This document shows, in pieces, positions 16,513 through 26,539 of a stretch of DNA of 59,232 nt. The stretch is from positions 1-59,232 of the forward strand of contig NZ_BMQV01000025.1 of the NCBI RefSeq assembly GCF_014648295.1. The letters are read 5' to 3'. Within the stretch, counting starts at the first letter, position 1. Each line of letters opens with the position of its first letter. The notes beneath the pieces are model-generated. The model had not been told where the DNA came from, made no database searches, and saw nothing but the letters and a program-made list of their open reading frames with translations. The translations under genes and the position numbers were made by a program. The DNA comes from Shewanella saliphila. Its GTDB lineage: Bacteria; Pseudomonadota; Gammaproteobacteria; Enterobacterales; Shewanellaceae.

Positions 16513-17793
16513 ATGAAGCAACTGCGTCTTAACCCAATTACGTGCATCAACGGCGAAATTAATATTCCTGGCTCTAAAAGTATTTCTAACCGTGCATTAC
16601 TGTTAGCTACACTCGCTAAGGGCAGTACCACTCTCACCAATTTACTTGATTCAGATGACATCCGTTATATGTTGGCATCGCTCAAGCAACTGGGTATTCA
16701 GTACAGTTTAAGCGACGATAAAACGGTGTGTGTGGTTGAAGGCAACGGCGGCCCAATATCATCTGACAGCGCTCAAAATTTATTTTTAGGCAATGCAGGC
16801 ACCGCAATGCGTCCTTTGTGTGCCGCGTTGACCTTAGGTCAGGGGGAATTCACCTTAACGGGCGAGCCGCGCATGGAAGAACGTCCTATTGGCGACTTAG
16901 TGGATGCGCTGCGTCAGTTAGGCGCCGATGTGACTTACCTTAAAAACGAGGGTTTTCCACCATTAACCATTAATGCAACAGGCCTTAATGGTGGTGATGT
17001 CGAAATTGCCGGTGATTTGTCGAGTCAGTTTTTAACGGCTTTATTGATGGTTGCGCCGCTCACCAAAGACAGTGTAAACATTAAAATTAAAGGCGAGTTA
17101 GTGTCTAAGCCTTATATCGATATTACAATTGCCTTAATGAAACAGTTTGGTGTTGAAGTGATTAACCATCAATATCAGCGTTTTGAAATTAAAGTCGGTC
17201 AGCAGTATGTATCACCTGGTAAAGTGTTAGTTGAAGGCGATGCGTCATCGGCATCGTACTTTTTAGCTGCGGGTGCCATTCAAGGCGGTGAAGTTAAAGT
17301 CACTGGCGTTGGGCGTTTAAGTATTCAAGGTGATGTGAAGTTTGCCGATGCTTTAGCTAAAATGGGCGCCGATATAGAGTGGGGCGATGATTACATTATT
17401 GCCCGTAAATCGCCGTTAACGGCCATCGAAATGGACATGAACCACATCCCTGATGCCGCCATGACCATTGCTACGGCAGCGCTATTTGCTAAAGGCACTA
17501 CTAAACTGACTAATATTTACAACTGGCGCATTAAAGAAACTGACCGCTTAGCCGCAATGACAACAGAGTTGCGTAAAGTGGGCGCAATTGTTGATGAAGG
17601 CCATGACTACATTACCATTACACCACCTGATCAGTTAAACACCGCCGATATTGATACTTACAACGATCACCGTATGGCTATGTGTTTTTCAATGATGGCT
17701 TTTGCTGAGTGTGGCATTACCATTAACGATCCAGATTGTACGTCTAAAACGTTCCCCGACTATTTTGCCCAGTTTAGTCGTTTAGCTAAATAA
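16513..17793 (+). CDS. aroA: 3-phosphoshikimate 1-carboxyvinyltransferase (EPSP synthase)
   Basis: Shikimate-pathway enzyme transferring enolpyruvate from PEP to shikimate-3-phosphate. 426 residues against 427 in E. coli. Visible motifs are [14 protein letters not shown] (K22, S23, R27), the class I PEP-site loop [11 protein letters not shown], and the C-terminal [12 protein letters not shown]. The ATG at 16513 gives the family start MKQLRLNPI; the frame extends upstream to 16456 without family similarity. It is followed by cmk and rpsA as in E. coli. Confidence 0.97.
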   Translation: MKQLRLNPITCINGEINIPGSKSISNRALLLATLAKGSTTLTNLLDSDDIRYMLASLKQLGIQYSLSDDKTVCVVEGNGGPISSDSAQNLFLGNAGTAMRPLCAALTLGQGEFTLTGEPRMEERPIGDLVDALRQLGADVTYLKNEGFPPLTINATGLNGGDVEIAGDLSSQFLTALLMVAPLTKDSVNIKIKGELVSKPYIDITIALMKQFGVEVINHQYQRFEIKVGQQYVSPGKVLVEGDASSASYFLAAGAIQGGEVKVTGVGRLSIQGDVKFADALAKMGADIEWGDDYIIARKSPLTAIEMDMNHIPDAAMTIATAALFAKGTTKLTNIYNWRIKETDRLAAMTTELRKVGAIVDEGHDYITITPPDQLNTADIDTYNDHRMAMCFSMMAFAECGITINDPDCTSKTFPDYFAQFSRLAK

Positions 17794-17815
17794 GCTGATA
17801 ACCTCTGTTTACCTG

Positions 17816-17852
17816 TCGCCCTTTTGTGTTTCTTTACAATGCAAAAGGGCGA
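17816..17852 (+). terminator. Hairpin downstream of aroA
   Basis: Perfect 11-bp stem TCGCCCTTTTG (17816-17826) with CAAAAGGGCGA (17842-17852), loop 15 nt. No T run follows (TCTTGGTTTA), so it may be an inefficient terminator or an RNA-processing/stability hairpin in an aroA-cmk transcript. Confidence 0.5.
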
Positions 17853-17977
17853 TCTTGGTTTAAATAACTAAAAATTCATCAGTAATTAACATTTATTTGT
17901 TATACAATGCGCGCGCTCAATTTTGGCGAAACCCTTTTTTTATTATCAGGGAAGATAGATTATTTTCGGAGGAAATT

Positions 17978-18667
17978 ATGTCTGAACGGTCTCCAGTGAT
18001 CACAGTTGATGGCCCTAGCGGTGCAGGGAAAGGGACAATCTGTCAATTATTGGCACAGCATTTAGGCTGGCACTTATTAGACAGTGGTGCAATTTATCGT
18101 GTGTTAGCGTTAGCCGCTATTCATCATGATGTAGAACTCGAAAACGAAGAAGCATTAACACTGCTGGCTGCCCACCTTGATGTGCAGTTTCTTACTGGCA
18201 CAGAACAAAATGCCATTAAAGTGATTTTAGAAGGTGAAGACGTCACGACGACGATCCGCACCCAAGAATGCTCTAATGCCGCCTCTAAAGTGGCCGCATT
18301 ACCTCGCGTACGTGAAGCATTATTACGTCGCCAACGTGCTTTTAGTGCCGCCCCAGGTTTAGTGGCCGATGGTCGCGATATGGGCACGGTTGTTTTCTCT
18401 AAAGCACCGGTAAAAATATTTTTAACTGCGTCCGCTGAAGAACGGGCGCAAAGACGCTATAATCAGTTGCAGGACAAGGGCTTCGATGTTAAAATCGATC
18501 GCCTTTTAGCTGAAATTATTGAGCGAGATGACCGTGATATTAATCGCGCCGCCTCGCCATTAGTACCTGCTGAAGACGCACTTGTTATTGATACAAGCGG
18601 CGTAGGCATTGACGATGTGTTAAAGCAAGTGCTTGAATACGTTGGACAAAAAATTACTGTAGCCTAA
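17978..18667 (+). CDS. cmk: Cytidylate kinase
   Basis: Phosphorylates CMP and dCMP with ATP. 229 residues from the ATG at 17978, which GGAGG precedes by 5 bp; the frame runs upstream to 17897 without similarity. The P-loop GPSGAGKGT (12-20), the CMP-binding LLDSGAIYR and [10 protein letters not shown], and the lid arginines in [10 protein letters not shown] are all present. Placed between aroA and rpsA, as in many gammaproteobacteria. Confidence 0.97.
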   Translation: MSERSPVITVDGPSGAGKGTICQLLAQHLGWHLLDSGAIYRVLALAAIHHDVELENEEALTLLAAHLDVQFLTGTEQNAIKVILEGEDVTTTIRTQECSNAASKVAALPRVREALLRRQRAFSAAPGLVADGRDMGTVVFSKAPVKIFLTASAEERAQRRYNQLQDKGFDVKIDRLLAEIIERDDRDINRAASPLVPAEDALVIDTSGVGIDDVLKQVLEYVGQKITVA

Positions 18668-18783
18668 TCGAATGCCCGGTTAACGCGCACAGTAGGTATT
18701 CGTGTTAAGGATGATACGAATAATATTACTAGACTCCACATCTAGGATGGATGGTGGTTTATTTAATGAAAGTAACCTAAAAC

Positions 18784-20451
18784 ATGACTGAATCTTTTGC
18801 TGATCTATTTGAACAATCCCTTCAAACCCTAGAGTTCCGTCCAGGTTCTATCGTTCGTGGTACAGTTGTTGCCATCGAAAACGGTATGGTACTTGTTGAC
18901 GCAGGCCTTAAGTCTGAAAGCCCAATCTCTGCTGACGAATTCAAAAACGCACAAGGCGTTTTAGAAATTCAAGTAGGCGATGAAGTTGACGTAGCGCTTG
19001 ACTCTGTTGAAGATGGCTTTGGTGAGACTCAATTGTCTCGCGAAAAAGCTAAGCGTCATGAAGCTTGGATCGTTCTAGAAAAAGCGTACGAAGATGCTGA
19101 AACTGTAATCGGTATCATCAATGGTAAAGTTAAAGGTGGTTTCACTGTTGAATTAAACGGTATCCGTGCCTTCTTACCAGGTTCTCTAGTTGACGTGCGC
19201 CCAGTTCGCGACACCGCTCACTTAGAGTACAAAGAATTAGAATTCAAAGTTATCAAGCTTGACCAGAAGCGCAACAACGTTGTTGTTTCTCGTCGTGCAG
19301 TTATCGAATCTGAAAGCAGTGCAGAACGTGATGCACTTCTTGAAAATCTACAAGAAGGCCAAGCAGTTAAAGGTATCGTTAAGAACCTTACTGACTACGG
19401 TGCATTCGTAGATTTAGGTGGCGTTGACGGTCTATTACATATCACTGATATGGCGTGGAAACGTGTTAAGCACCCATCTGAAATCGTTAATGTTGGTGAC
19501 GAAATCAACGTTAAAGTTCTTAAGTATGACCGTGAGCGTACTCGCGTATCACTAGGTCTTAAGCAACTTGGCGAAGATCCATGGTTAGAAATCAGCAAGC
19601 GTTACCCAGAAAGCACTAAGCTTACTGGTCGCGTAACTAACCTTACTGACTACGGCTGCTTCGTAGAAATCGAAGAAGGCGTTGAAGGTTTAGTACACGT
19701 TTCAGAAATGGATTGGACTAACAAGAACATTCACCCATCTAAAGTTGTTAACTTAGGTGATGAAGTTGAAGTGTTAGTACTAGACATCGATGAAGAACGT
19801 CGTCGTATTTCTCTAGGCCTTAAACAGTGTAAAGTTAACCCATGGGATGACTTCGCTACTAAGTTTAACAAAGGCGACAAAGTATCTGGTAAGATCAAGT
19901 CAATCACTGACTTCGGTATCTTTATCGGTCTTGACGGTGGAATCGATGGTCTTGTTCACTTATCTGACATTTCTTGGAACGGTACTGGCGAAGACGCAGT
20001 GTCTGAATACAAGAAAGGCGACGAAATCCACGCAGTGGTTCTATCAGTAGACCCAGAGCGTGAGCGCATCAGCTTAGGTGTTAAGCAAACTGAAGATGAT
20101 CCATTCAACGCATACTTAGCAGACAAGAAGAAAGGCACCGTAGTTAACGGTACTGTTTCTGCTGTTGACGCAAAAGGTGTTACAGTTGAATTAGCAGAAA
20201 CTGTTGAAGGTTACATCCGTGTAGCTGACATTTCTGCAGAGCGCATCGAAGATGCATCTACTGTATACTCAGTAGGTGACGCAATCGAAGCTAAGTTCAT
20301 GGGTGTAGATCGTAAGAACCGTTCTATCAGCTTATCTATCAAAGCGAAAGATGAAGCTGAACAGAAAGAAGCGATTGCTACTCTGAACAAGCAAGATGAC
20401 GTTGTAATGAGCAGCGCGATGGCTGAAGCTTTCAAAGCGGCTCGTAAGTAA
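18784..20451 (+). CDS. rpsA: 30S ribosomal protein S1
   Basis: Six S1 (OB-fold) domains in 555 residues (557 in E. coli). The domain repeats are visible through recurring motifs such as [37 protein letters not shown] and [19 protein letters not shown], each beginning a new module. The first two domains bind the ribosome, the rest bind mRNA. The ATG at 18784 has no Shine-Dalgarno sequence nearby, as in E. coli where the rpsA leader is read through structure and autoregulated by S1. It is followed by ihfB. Confidence 0.98.
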   Translation: MTESFADLFEQSLQTLEFRPGSIVRGTVVAIENGMVLVDAGLKSESPISADEFKNAQGVLEIQVGDEVDVALDSVEDGFGETQLSREKAKRHEAWIVLEKAYEDAETVIGIINGKVKGGFTVELNGIRAFLPGSLVDVRPVRDTAHLEYKELEFKVIKLDQKRNNVVVSRRAVIESESSAERDALLENLQEGQAVKGIVKNLTDYGAFVDLGGVDGLLHITDMAWKRVKHPSEIVNVGDEINVKVLKYDRERTRVSLGLKQLGEDPWLEISKRYPESTKLTGRVTNLTDYGCFVEIEEGVEGLVHVSEMDWTNKNIHPSKVVNLGDEVEVLVLDIDEERRRISLGLKQCKVNPWDDFATKFNKGDKVSGKIKSITDFGIFIGLDGGIDGLVHLSDISWNGTGEDAVSEYKKGDEIHAVVLSVDPERERISLGVKQTEDDPFNAYLADKKKGTVVNGTVSAVDAKGVTVELAETVEGYIRVADISAERIEDASTVYSVGDAIEAKFMGVDRKNRSISLSIKAKDEAEQKEAIATLNKQDDVVMSSAMAEAFKAARK

Positions 20452-20469
20452 TCGAAAATCGTCTGTTGT

Positions 20470-20488
20470 ATGGGGACACCGTCCCCAT
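20470..20488 (+). repeat. Hairpin between rpsA and ihfB
   Basis: ATGGGGAC (20470-20477) and GTCCCCAT (20481-20488) form an 8-bp stem with a 3-nt loop and no T run. It may act as a weak attenuator or 3' stabiliser of the rpsA mRNA. Confidence 0.45.
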
Positions 20489-20528
20489 TAGGCGACTGTG
20501 TTTGGCTTGATAATATGGGATAGCTAAG

Positions 20529-20816
20529 ATGACAAAATCTGAACTGATCGAAAAACTTGCCACTAGGCAGTCGCAATTGTCGGCGAAAGAAGTGGAAAGT
20601 GCAATCAAAGAGATGTTGGAGCAAATGGCAACAACATTAGAAGGCGGTGATCGTATAGAAATCCGTGGCTTTGGTAGTTTTTCTCTTCACTATCGTGCAC
20701 CTCGTACTGGTCGTAACCCAAAAACAGGCACATCTGTTGAATTGGAAGGCAAGTATGTACCGCACTTTAAGCCAGGCAAAGAACTGCGCGAACGTGTCGA
20801 TGCTGTTAATGTTTGA
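20529..20816 (+). CDS. ihfB: Integration host factor subunit beta
   Basis: DNA-bending protein of the HU/IHF family, 95 residues; heterodimer with IhfA. N-terminal [11 protein letters not shown], the [15 protein letters not shown] strand segment and the intercalating proline in GRNPKTG (P64) identify the beta subunit rather than HU. It follows rpsA by 77 bp, as in E. coli, and ends at a strong terminator. Confidence 0.97.
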   Translation: MTKSELIEKLATRQSQLSAKEVESAIKEMLEQMATTLEGGDRIEIRGFGSFSLHYRAPRTGRNPKTGTSVELEGKYVPHFKPGKELRERVDAVNV

Positions 20817-20828
20817 TTAACGCTTTAA

Positions 20829-20857
20829 TAAAAAGCCTCCTTTTGGAGGCTTTTTTG
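20829..20857 (+). terminator. Rho-independent terminator of ihfB
   Basis: AAAAGCCTCC (20831-20840), TTTT loop, GGAGGCTTTT (20845-20854), then further T residues. Confidence 0.93.
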
Positions 20858-20938
20858 TATCTAAACACAGTCAATGCTGGTCAGCTTAGTAAATTTCTTG
20901 GATAATCATTATATTGATGCGTATACATGGAGAATAAC

Positions 20939-21235
20939 GTGAGATCTTTTATTGTCATTGTACTAATTGGATTACTGTTTGTTTTAGCCTTATTGTTTGG
21001 CGCTAAAAACGAACAAATTGTCACTTTGAGTTATTTTATTGCCGAAGGTGAATACCGCTTACCCGTCGTACTTGCGAGTGTGTTTTTTGGTGGGTTTATC
21101 ATTAGTTGGATATTTGCGAGCTTTTATATCATTAAGCTCAAATTGGCATTACGTAAAAGTAATAAAGCACTCAAAAAATTTACCACAGTTGATGCGATAA
21201 ACATCGACGTACCCGCTAAGGATCAAGCTGTCTAG
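20939..21235 (+). CDS. lapA: LPS assembly protein A (LapA, DUF1049)
   Basis: Small inner-membrane protein that works with LapB in controlling LPS synthesis through FtsH/LpxC. Two transmembrane segments (about 4-22 and 40-65) flank the conserved GAKNEQIVTLSYFIAEGEYRL region in its shorter pieces, followed by a basic, helical cytoplasmic tail. The GTG at 20939 lies 4-5 bp after GGAGAA and gives 98 residues. An ATG at 20927 is in frame but contains the ribosome site itself. lapB begins 1 bp after its stop. Confidence 0.9.
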   Translation: MRSFIVIVLIGLLFVLALLFGAKNEQIVTLSYFIAEGEYRLPVVLASVFFGGFIISWIFASFYIIKLKLALRKSNKALKKFTTVDAINIDVPAKDQAV

Positions 21236-21236
21236 T

Positions 21237-22397
21237 ATGCTAGAAATCTTGTTCTTGCTATTACCCATTGCCGCTGGATACGGTTGGTACATGGGGCGAC
21301 GCAGTATTCGCCATAGTGATAGCCAACAAAGTAAGAAATTAAGCCGAGACTATTTTACTGGGCTTAATTTTTTACTGTCAAATGAGTCAGATAAAGCTGT
21401 AGACTTATTTATTAGCATGTTAGATGTGGATGATGAAACCATTGATACACACTTATCATTAGGGTCATTGTTTCGTAAGCGCGGCGAAGTGGACCGCTCA
21501 ATTCGCATTCATCAAAATTTAATTGCTCGCCCAAGCTTAACCAATGAACAGCGTGATATCGCGATGATGGAGTTAGGTAAAGATTACATGGCCGCAGGGT
21601 TTTACGACCGTGCAGAAGAAATCTTTACTAATTTGGTTAGCCAGGATGATCACAGCGAAGAAGCTGAAACACAGCTGATTTTGATTTACCAGGTGACCAA
21701 AGAATGGCAAAACGCCATTGATATTACTAAGCGTCTTCCGCGCAAGCGCCAGCAAGCGCTAAAAAACACCACCGCACATTTTTATTGCCAGCTTGCCGAT
21801 GAAACACCTAATGACGCCGATAAAATAAAAAAACTGCAACAAGCCATCAAACAAGACGCCAAATGCGGCCGAGCTTGGTTAACGCTTGCCAAAATTTACC
21901 TCGACGCAGGGCAATTTGAACAATGTAAACAAGCGCTGTCAGAGCTCAAAGTGGCCGACATCGACTTATTTGCCGATGGTGTCGCGATTGCAAAACAAGT
22001 GTATCGCGATACTCAAGACCCCGAAGGCTTTCATGAGCTGCTTGCCAAAGCGATTGCCGACGGTGCTGGCGCCAGCGTCGTCGTCGCGCTAGCCGAACAT
22101 AAAATCACACTGAACCAACATCAAAGCGCTGAAACCATGATGCTCGATAATCTATATCGCCATCCGACCATGAAAGGGTTTCAGCACTTAATGAAATTAC
22201 ACATTAAACAAGCAGAAGATGGCCAGGCAAAACAAAGTTTATCCATGCTTGAGCAGCTTGTTGAGCAACAAATTAAATTCCGTCCTAGTTATCGCTGTAC
22301 TGCCTGTGGTTTTCCATCACACGGTTTATATTGGCATTGTCCATCATGTAAACAGTGGGGCAGTATTAAGCGCATTAAAGGCCTGGACGGTGAATAA
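21237..22397 (+). CDS. lapB: LPS assembly protein B (LapB)
   Basis: Membrane-anchored TPR protein, 386 residues. One N-terminal transmembrane segment (residues 2-17) is followed by about nine TPR helices pairs and a C-terminal rubredoxin-type metal site, CTACGF...CPSCKQW. LapB binds FtsH and regulates LpxC turnover and LPS transport. It follows lapA with 1 bp between, as in E. coli, and pyrF comes next. Confidence 0.95.
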   Translation: MLEILFLLLPIAAGYGWYMGRRSIRHSDSQQSKKLSRDYFTGLNFLLSNESDKAVDLFISMLDVDDETIDTHLSLGSLFRKRGEVDRSIRIHQNLIARPSLTNEQRDIAMMELGKDYMAAGFYDRAEEIFTNLVSQDDHSEEAETQLILIYQVTKEWQNAIDITKRLPRKRQQALKNTTAHFYCQLADETPNDADKIKKLQQAIKQDAKCGRAWLTLAKIYLDAGQFEQCKQALSELKVADIDLFADGVAIAKQVYRDTQDPEGFHELLAKAIADGAGASVVVALAEHKITLNQHQSAETMMLDNLYRHPTMKGFQHLMKLHIKQAEDGQAKQSLSMLEQLVEQQIKFRPSYRCTACGFPSHGLYWHCPSCKQWGSIKRIKGLDGE

Positions 22398-22452
22398 CCC
22401 CGCACTAAACACTCTATAATAACTAACACATGCTATTGCCGCTGGAGTTCTA

Positions 22453-23151
22453 ATGACTGATAAATCAATTGTAGTTGCCCTCGACTATGACAATAAAGCT
22501 GACGCGCTGACTTTCATTGATAAACTCGACCCCAACATGTGCCGCTTAAAAATCGGCAAAGAAATGTTTACCTTGTTTGGCCCGCAATTGGTAAAAGACA
22601 TCCACAACCGTGATTTTGATTTATTCCTTGATTTAAAGTTTCACGATATTCCCAATACCGTCGCTAAAGCTGTAGCTGCTGCGGCAGAGCTAGGTGTTTG
22701 GATGACCAATGTGCATGCCAGTGGTGGACTAGCCATGATGCAAGCTGCAAAAAAAGCATTGCAGCCATATGGAAAAGACGCGCCATTATTAATTGCCGTG
22801 ACCGTATTAACGTCAATGTCTGATGAAGATTTAGCGTTGCTCGGTATTAATGTGCCAGCCTTTGAACATGTGTTACGTTTAGCTAAACTCACTCATCAAG
22901 CAGGGCTTGATGGCGTGGTGTGCTCAGCTCAAGAAGCTAAATTACTTAAATCGTCATTTGGCAAGGATTTCACCCTAGTGACACCAGGCATTCGACCAGC
23001 GGGCAGTGATGCTGGCGATCAACACCGAGTGATGACACCGCCACAAGCGATTGCCGCGGGTTCTGATTACCTCGTGATTGGTCGGCCGATCACCCAGGCG
23101 GCAGATCCATTGGCTGCACTGACGGCAATCCATCAATCACTTCAAGCTTAA
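22453..23151 (+). CDS. pyrF: Orotidine 5'-phosphate decarboxylase
   Basis: Final step of UMP synthesis. 232 residues, TIM barrel. The catalytic D-x-K-x-x-D is D60-L-K62-F-H-D65 in [12 protein letters not shown]11 and K33 at the ends of the first strands bind ribose and phosphate. The C-terminal phosphate loop is seen in [11 protein letters not shown]. Placed after lapAB as in E. coli. Confidence 0.97.
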   Translation: MTDKSIVVALDYDNKADALTFIDKLDPNMCRLKIGKEMFTLFGPQLVKDIHNRDFDLFLDLKFHDIPNTVAKAVAAAAELGVWMTNVHASGGLAMMQAAKKALQPYGKDAPLLIAVTVLTSMSDEDLALLGINVPAFEHVLRLAKLTHQAGLDGVVCSAQEAKLLKSSFGKDFTLVTPGIRPAGSDAGDQHRVMTPPQAIAAGSDYLVIGRPITQAADPLAALTAIHQSLQA

Positions 23152-23188
23152 GTGTTATAACGTCAATCAAAACAATAAGGGAATGACT

Positions 23189-24013
23189 ATGACTGCAACA
23201 GGATTTGATTACACGGGTAAAAATGTCGTTGTCGTTGGCGGCACCTCAGGGATTAATCTGCAAGTGGCCATTGCGTTTGCCAAAGCAGGTGCCAATGTTG
23301 CGGTAGCGAGTCGCAGTATTGATAAAGTCAATGCTGCGGTTACCCAACTGAATCAGGCAAACCCGAATGCAGTCCACATGGGGGTGAGTTTTGATGTGCG
23401 TGATAATGATGCACTAACCCTAGGCTTTAACGAAATTGCAAAGGCGTATGCTCATATCGATGTGTTAGTCAGTGGCGCAGCCGGTAATTTCCCTGCCAGC
23501 GCAGCTAAACTGTCAACCAATGGGTTTAAATCGGTTATTGATATTGATTTAATTGGCAGTTTTCAGGTGTTAAAGCAAGCCTATCCTTTATTGGCTCGTC
23601 CCAATGCCAGTGTGATACAAATTTCTGCACCGCAGGCCTTTATTGCCATGCCACTGCAAGCGCATGTATGCGCTGCCAAAGCTGGGGTTGATATGTTAAC
23701 GCGCACATTAGCGCTAGAATGGGGCGTAGAAGGTGTTAGAATTAACTCCATTGTGCCAGGGCCAATTGCTGATACTGAAGGGTTTAATCGCCTAGCACCC
23801 AGCGATGAATTACAACAGCGCGTGGCTAATAGCGTGCCCTTAAAACGTAATGGCCAGGGACAAGATATTGCTAACGCAGCATTATTTCTTGCATCTGACA
23901 TGGCATCGTACATTACCGGTGTGGTATTGCCCGTTGATGGTGGCTGGTCTCTCGGTGGCGCCAGTATCGCGATGACCGAATTAGGCGATATCGCCGCTAA
24001 ACATGGCTTATAG
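23189..24013 (+). CDS. Short-chain dehydrogenase, 2,4-dienoyl-CoA reductase-like
   Basis: SDR of 274 residues. The coenzyme motif is VVVGGTSGINLQVA, with a basic residue in ASRSIDK that favours NADP(H). GAAGNFPA replaces the usual NNAG, and the ISAPQA strand carries the Ser. The YxxxK pair is modified: the lysine is kept (VCAAKAG) but the Tyr position is Val. Loss of this Tyr and the LALEWGVEGVRINSIVPGPI context are typical of dienoyl-CoA reductase-type SDRs. ATG 23189 lies 6 bp after AAGGGA; ATG 23183 is too close. Follows pyrF by 37 bp. Substrate inferred from family only. Confidence 0.75.
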   Translation: MTATGFDYTGKNVVVVGGTSGINLQVAIAFAKAGANVAVASRSIDKVNAAVTQLNQANPNAVHMGVSFDVRDNDALTLGFNEIAKAYAHIDVLVSGAAGNFPASAAKLSTNGFKSVIDIDLIGSFQVLKQAYPLLARPNASVIQISAPQAFIAMPLQAHVCAAKAGVDMLTRTLALEWGVEGVRINSIVPGPIADTEGFNRLAPSDELQQRVANSVPLKRNGQGQDIANAALFLASDMASYITGVVLPVDGGWSLGGASIAMTELGDIAAKHGL

Positions 24014-24039
24014 ACATAAATATTTAAAGGTAACAAATC

Positions 24040-24591
24040 ATGGCAAATGCATTACAAGATCAATTACTCAAAGCCGGTCTTGCCAGCAAGCAAAAAGTAC
24101 GCGATGTAAAGACCCAGCAACGTCGTAACAAAAAAGCCAAAGTTGATGACGGCAGCGGCGAGCTTAAAAAGCAAATTGCTGAACAAAAATTACAGCAGGC
24201 TAAAAAAGACAAAGCGTTAAATGAACAACGCTTCGCCCAAGCGTCAGAAAAAGGCCAGGTTCGTGGCTTGATTACTGAGTTTTCTAAATTTGCCATCAAC
24301 ATCCCTAAAGATGCTGAGCTTAAGTTTAACTACACCTTAGAAAACAAAATTTATTCTTTGTACATTACCGATAAAATTCAAGCTGAACTGCTTAACGGCA
24401 CGTTAGGTATTGTGCGTCATGAAGACAAAAGCTATTTGGTGCCGCATAAGTTAGCCGAACGGGTTAAATTACTGGTGCCGCAGTGGTGTGGATACTTATG
24501 GGATAAAGCCGCAAAAGATTCGGTAGAGCAGGTCAGTGATGCCGACGATCCGTACGCAGATTACGCTATTCCAGATGATTTAATGTGGTAA
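24040..24591 (+). CDS. DUF2058 (YaiL-type) nucleoprotein/polynucleotide-associated protein
   Basis: 183-residue protein of the DUF2058 family. N-terminal NALQDQLLKAGLASKQK followed by a highly charged Lys/Gln-rich helix (about 20-80), then a compact domain with FNYTLENKIYSLYI and KSYLVPHKLAERV, and an acidic tail ending PYADYAIPDDLMW. The function of the family is not established. It follows the SDR by 26 bp and is closed by a large hairpin. Confidence 0.85.
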   Translation: MANALQDQLLKAGLASKQKVRDVKTQQRRNKKAKVDDGSGELKKQIAEQKLQQAKKDKALNEQRFAQASEKGQVRGLITEFSKFAINIPKDAELKFNYTLENKIYSLYITDKIQAELLNGTLGIVRHEDKSYLVPHKLAERVKLLVPQWCGYLWDKAAKDSVEQVSDADDPYADYAIPDDLMW

Positions 24592-24602
24592 TCAGTTAGT
24601 AT

Positions 24603-24638
24603 CAATTGCTTGCTCTGAAGTTACCGAGCAAGCAATTG
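24603..24638. terminator. Hairpin between convergent genes
   Basis: Perfect 13-bp stem CAATTGCTTGCTC (24603-24615) with GAGCAAGCAATTG (24626-24638), 10-nt loop, located between two convergent stops. It lacks a T tract on either side, so it is a plausible but unusual terminator. Confidence 0.6.
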
Positions 24639-24642
24639 CATT

Positions 24643-25167
24643 CTATTGATGTACATGCCTTTTATGTATATATAAATACATATTGAGCCAGACCAAACCC
24701 AGTACAATCAATGTTAACACTGGGGGTTTTGACTGTAACGGTAACACTTCAGCAGGTACGCCGGGCAGCAAATGCACATAAACGGCTACCAACATAATCA
24801 CCGTAGTTAACCCACTCGCAGTATAAAAAATCAGCTTGGCTAATTTCGGCGTAAAGCGCTGTTTAATCATTAACGACAACACAAATAATACCCCTGCCAT
24901 TATCTCACCCAATTGACCTGCCCAACGCGCTAGGGTTGGAAAAGGTAATTCGCTCAACGCTATCTGCGATGCAAACATAGTGGTAAAAGGGTCAAAAAAC
25001 TTAACTGTTCCAGCCATTATTAAAAAGCTTCCCAGTAACCCGCTTATAAAACCATTTATTCTCAGACCAACACTCACACTATTGCGTTTATTTCGGCTCA
25101 TCACTATCACAGAAACGATGATTACCGCGCTAATACACAGTAACTCTACAATTAGTTGTTTACTCAT
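24643..25167 (-). CDS. DoxX-like integral membrane protein
   Basis: 174 residues with five hydrophobic segments (about 4-22, 36-56, 85-103, 116-133 and 147-165). The pattern GSFLIMAGTVKFF and ELPFPTLARWAGQLGEIMAG resembles DoxX/DoxD-like quinone-associated membrane proteins. Ribosome site AAGGA precedes the ATG. It is second in a two-gene minus-strand unit with the DUF2798 gene, 15 bp apart, divergent from a LysR regulator. Role unknown. Confidence 0.6.
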   Translation of the reverse strand: MSKQLIVELLCISAVIIVSVIVMSRNKRNSVSVGLRINGFISGLLGSFLIMAGTVKFFDPFTTMFASQIALSELPFPTLARWAGQLGEIMAGVLFVLSLMIKQRFTPKLAKLIFYTASGLTTVIMLVAVYVHLLPGVPAEVLPLQSKPPVLTLIVLGLVWLNMYLYIHKRHVHQ

Positions 25168-25182
25168 GATTTCCTTAATAAT

Positions 25183-25419
25183 TTATTGGTGTTCAATTAA
25201 TACTTTTGTGACAAACAGACGCACAGTAGGCGCGACAATGACTAATAAAATTAAAGCGGTAGGTACAACCTGTGCAATTGTCTCTAACCAAAGTGATAAA
25301 AATGAACCGCCAATAGGCAGATTTTTGTAAACAATAATCGCAGGCATGCTCAATAACATCGTTGGTAACACCATTGACACCATTAATGGGTATTTATACT
25401 TAATATTTAATTTTTTCAT
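25183..25419 (-). CDS. DUF2798 small membrane protein
   Basis: 78 residues with two transmembrane helices (about 10-30 and 42-70). The PLMVSMVLPTMLLSMPAI and APTVRLFVTKVL segments match the DUF2798 pattern. First gene of the unit with the DoxX-like protein and divergent from the LysR gene, so probably controlled by it. No function known. Confidence 0.65.
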   Translation of the reverse strand: MKKLNIKYKYPLMVSMVLPTMLLSMPAIIVYKNLPIGGSFLSLWLETIAQVVPTALILLVIVAPTVRLFVTKVLIEHQ

Positions 25420-25499
25420 GGAAATGCTCTGTTAATAATTCAATGAGCTTATTCTATTACTTGTACTATCATTAAAAAATATACAATTAAGATTTTTAA

Positions 25500-25517
25500 G
25501 CATGCATAAATGCATGC
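25500..25517. promoter_or_regulatory. Perfect palindrome, probable LysR operator
   Basis: GCATGCATAAATGCATGC is an 18-bp perfect palindrome (two 8-bp arms around AA) 53 bp upstream of the LysR start and 80 bp upstream of the divergent DUF2798 gene. It fits the T-N11-A dyad style of LysR-type recognition sites and the usual divergent arrangement. Confidence 0.6.
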
Positions 25518-25570
25518 ATGAGGGTAAACTTAAGCTATGTATTAGTGGATATAACAAGTGATTTTTTGAA

Positions 25571-26482
25571 ATGAATAGCAAAGATATGGCTAACTTATAT
25601 TGGTTTTGCCAAGCGGTTGAAAGTGGTGGATTTGCTGCTGCGAGTTTACAAACTCAGGTATCCGCAGCCACAATTTCACGTGCAGTGGCCCAACTTGAGC
25701 AACAGTTAGGTGAAAAATTACTCCACCGAAATGCAAAACAATTTCAGCTGACCTTAGCTGGTGAAGAATATCATCAGCGTTTTTCAGTCATATTCGAACA
25801 ACTCGGTGAGCAATGGCAGCAGTTAAACAATAGTCAGCCTAGGTTAACTGGTGATATTTATGTGTCATGTCCTGAACCTTTTGCTGATTATTTTTTACAA
25901 CAATTGGCTATAAAGTTTATGCAACAGCATCCAGACGTTAATATTCATATCCGTTTTGCTTCTGACACAGAACGCTTTATTGAAGATCAAATTGATCTGG
26001 CTGTGGTCACCACTCCAACAACCACTGCACACCTAGTACAGCGACGTTTGTTTGAGTCAACGTTGGCCTTGGCTGCATCACCTGAATATATCAAGCAACA
26101 TGGGCAGCCACAGCAGGTTGAAGAATTATTACAGCATCAGTTGTTGGCGGGTAACACCATGCCACATTGGAAATTAAAGATGCATGATCAGTCATTTACA
26201 GTTCCTATTAAACCCAAATATTCAGTTAACAGTTTACGATTAACGATTCAAGCTGCAAAAGCTGGGGTAGGGATCTGTTTATTACCGCAAGCGGCACTCA
26301 CTGTATTTGCAGAGCGCGGAGAATTAGTGCCTGTATTGCCTCAAGTACAATGTCCATCAGGGAGCGCTTATATAGTGTGGGTCGATCGAAAGCTGCTCTC
26401 TGCCCGAGTGGCTGCTTTTCGTGACAGTATTTTCGAACACATGCAGCACCCAGATGAATTTTTAGTGTCAATCACCCGTTAA
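25571..26482 (+). CDS. LysR-family transcriptional regulator
   Basis: 303 residues. Winged helix-turn-helix at about 5-65 (WFCQAVESGGFAAAS, SAATISRAVAQLEQQLG, LLHRNAKQFQLTLAGE), then a LysR substrate-binding domain including GDIYVSCPEPFADYFLQQLA and AKAGVGICLLPQAA. Likely regulates the divergent DUF2798-DoxX unit through the palindrome between them. Effector unknown. Confidence 0.93.
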   Translation: MNSKDMANLYWFCQAVESGGFAAASLQTQVSAATISRAVAQLEQQLGEKLLHRNAKQFQLTLAGEEYHQRFSVIFEQLGEQWQQLNNSQPRLTGDIYVSCPEPFADYFLQQLAIKFMQQHPDVNIHIRFASDTERFIEDQIDLAVVTTPTTTAHLVQRRLFESTLALAASPEYIKQHGQPQQVEELLQHQLLAGNTMPHWKLKMHDQSFTVPIKPKYSVNSLRLTIQAAKAGVGICLLPQAALTVFAERGELVPVLPQVQCPSGSAYIVWVDRKLLSARVAAFRDSIFEHMQHPDEFLVSITR

Positions 26483-26539
26483 AATATGATGAACGGTTAT
26501 CTAAAATGGTCATTCAGCGCAAGTTACAAGCAAAAATAA

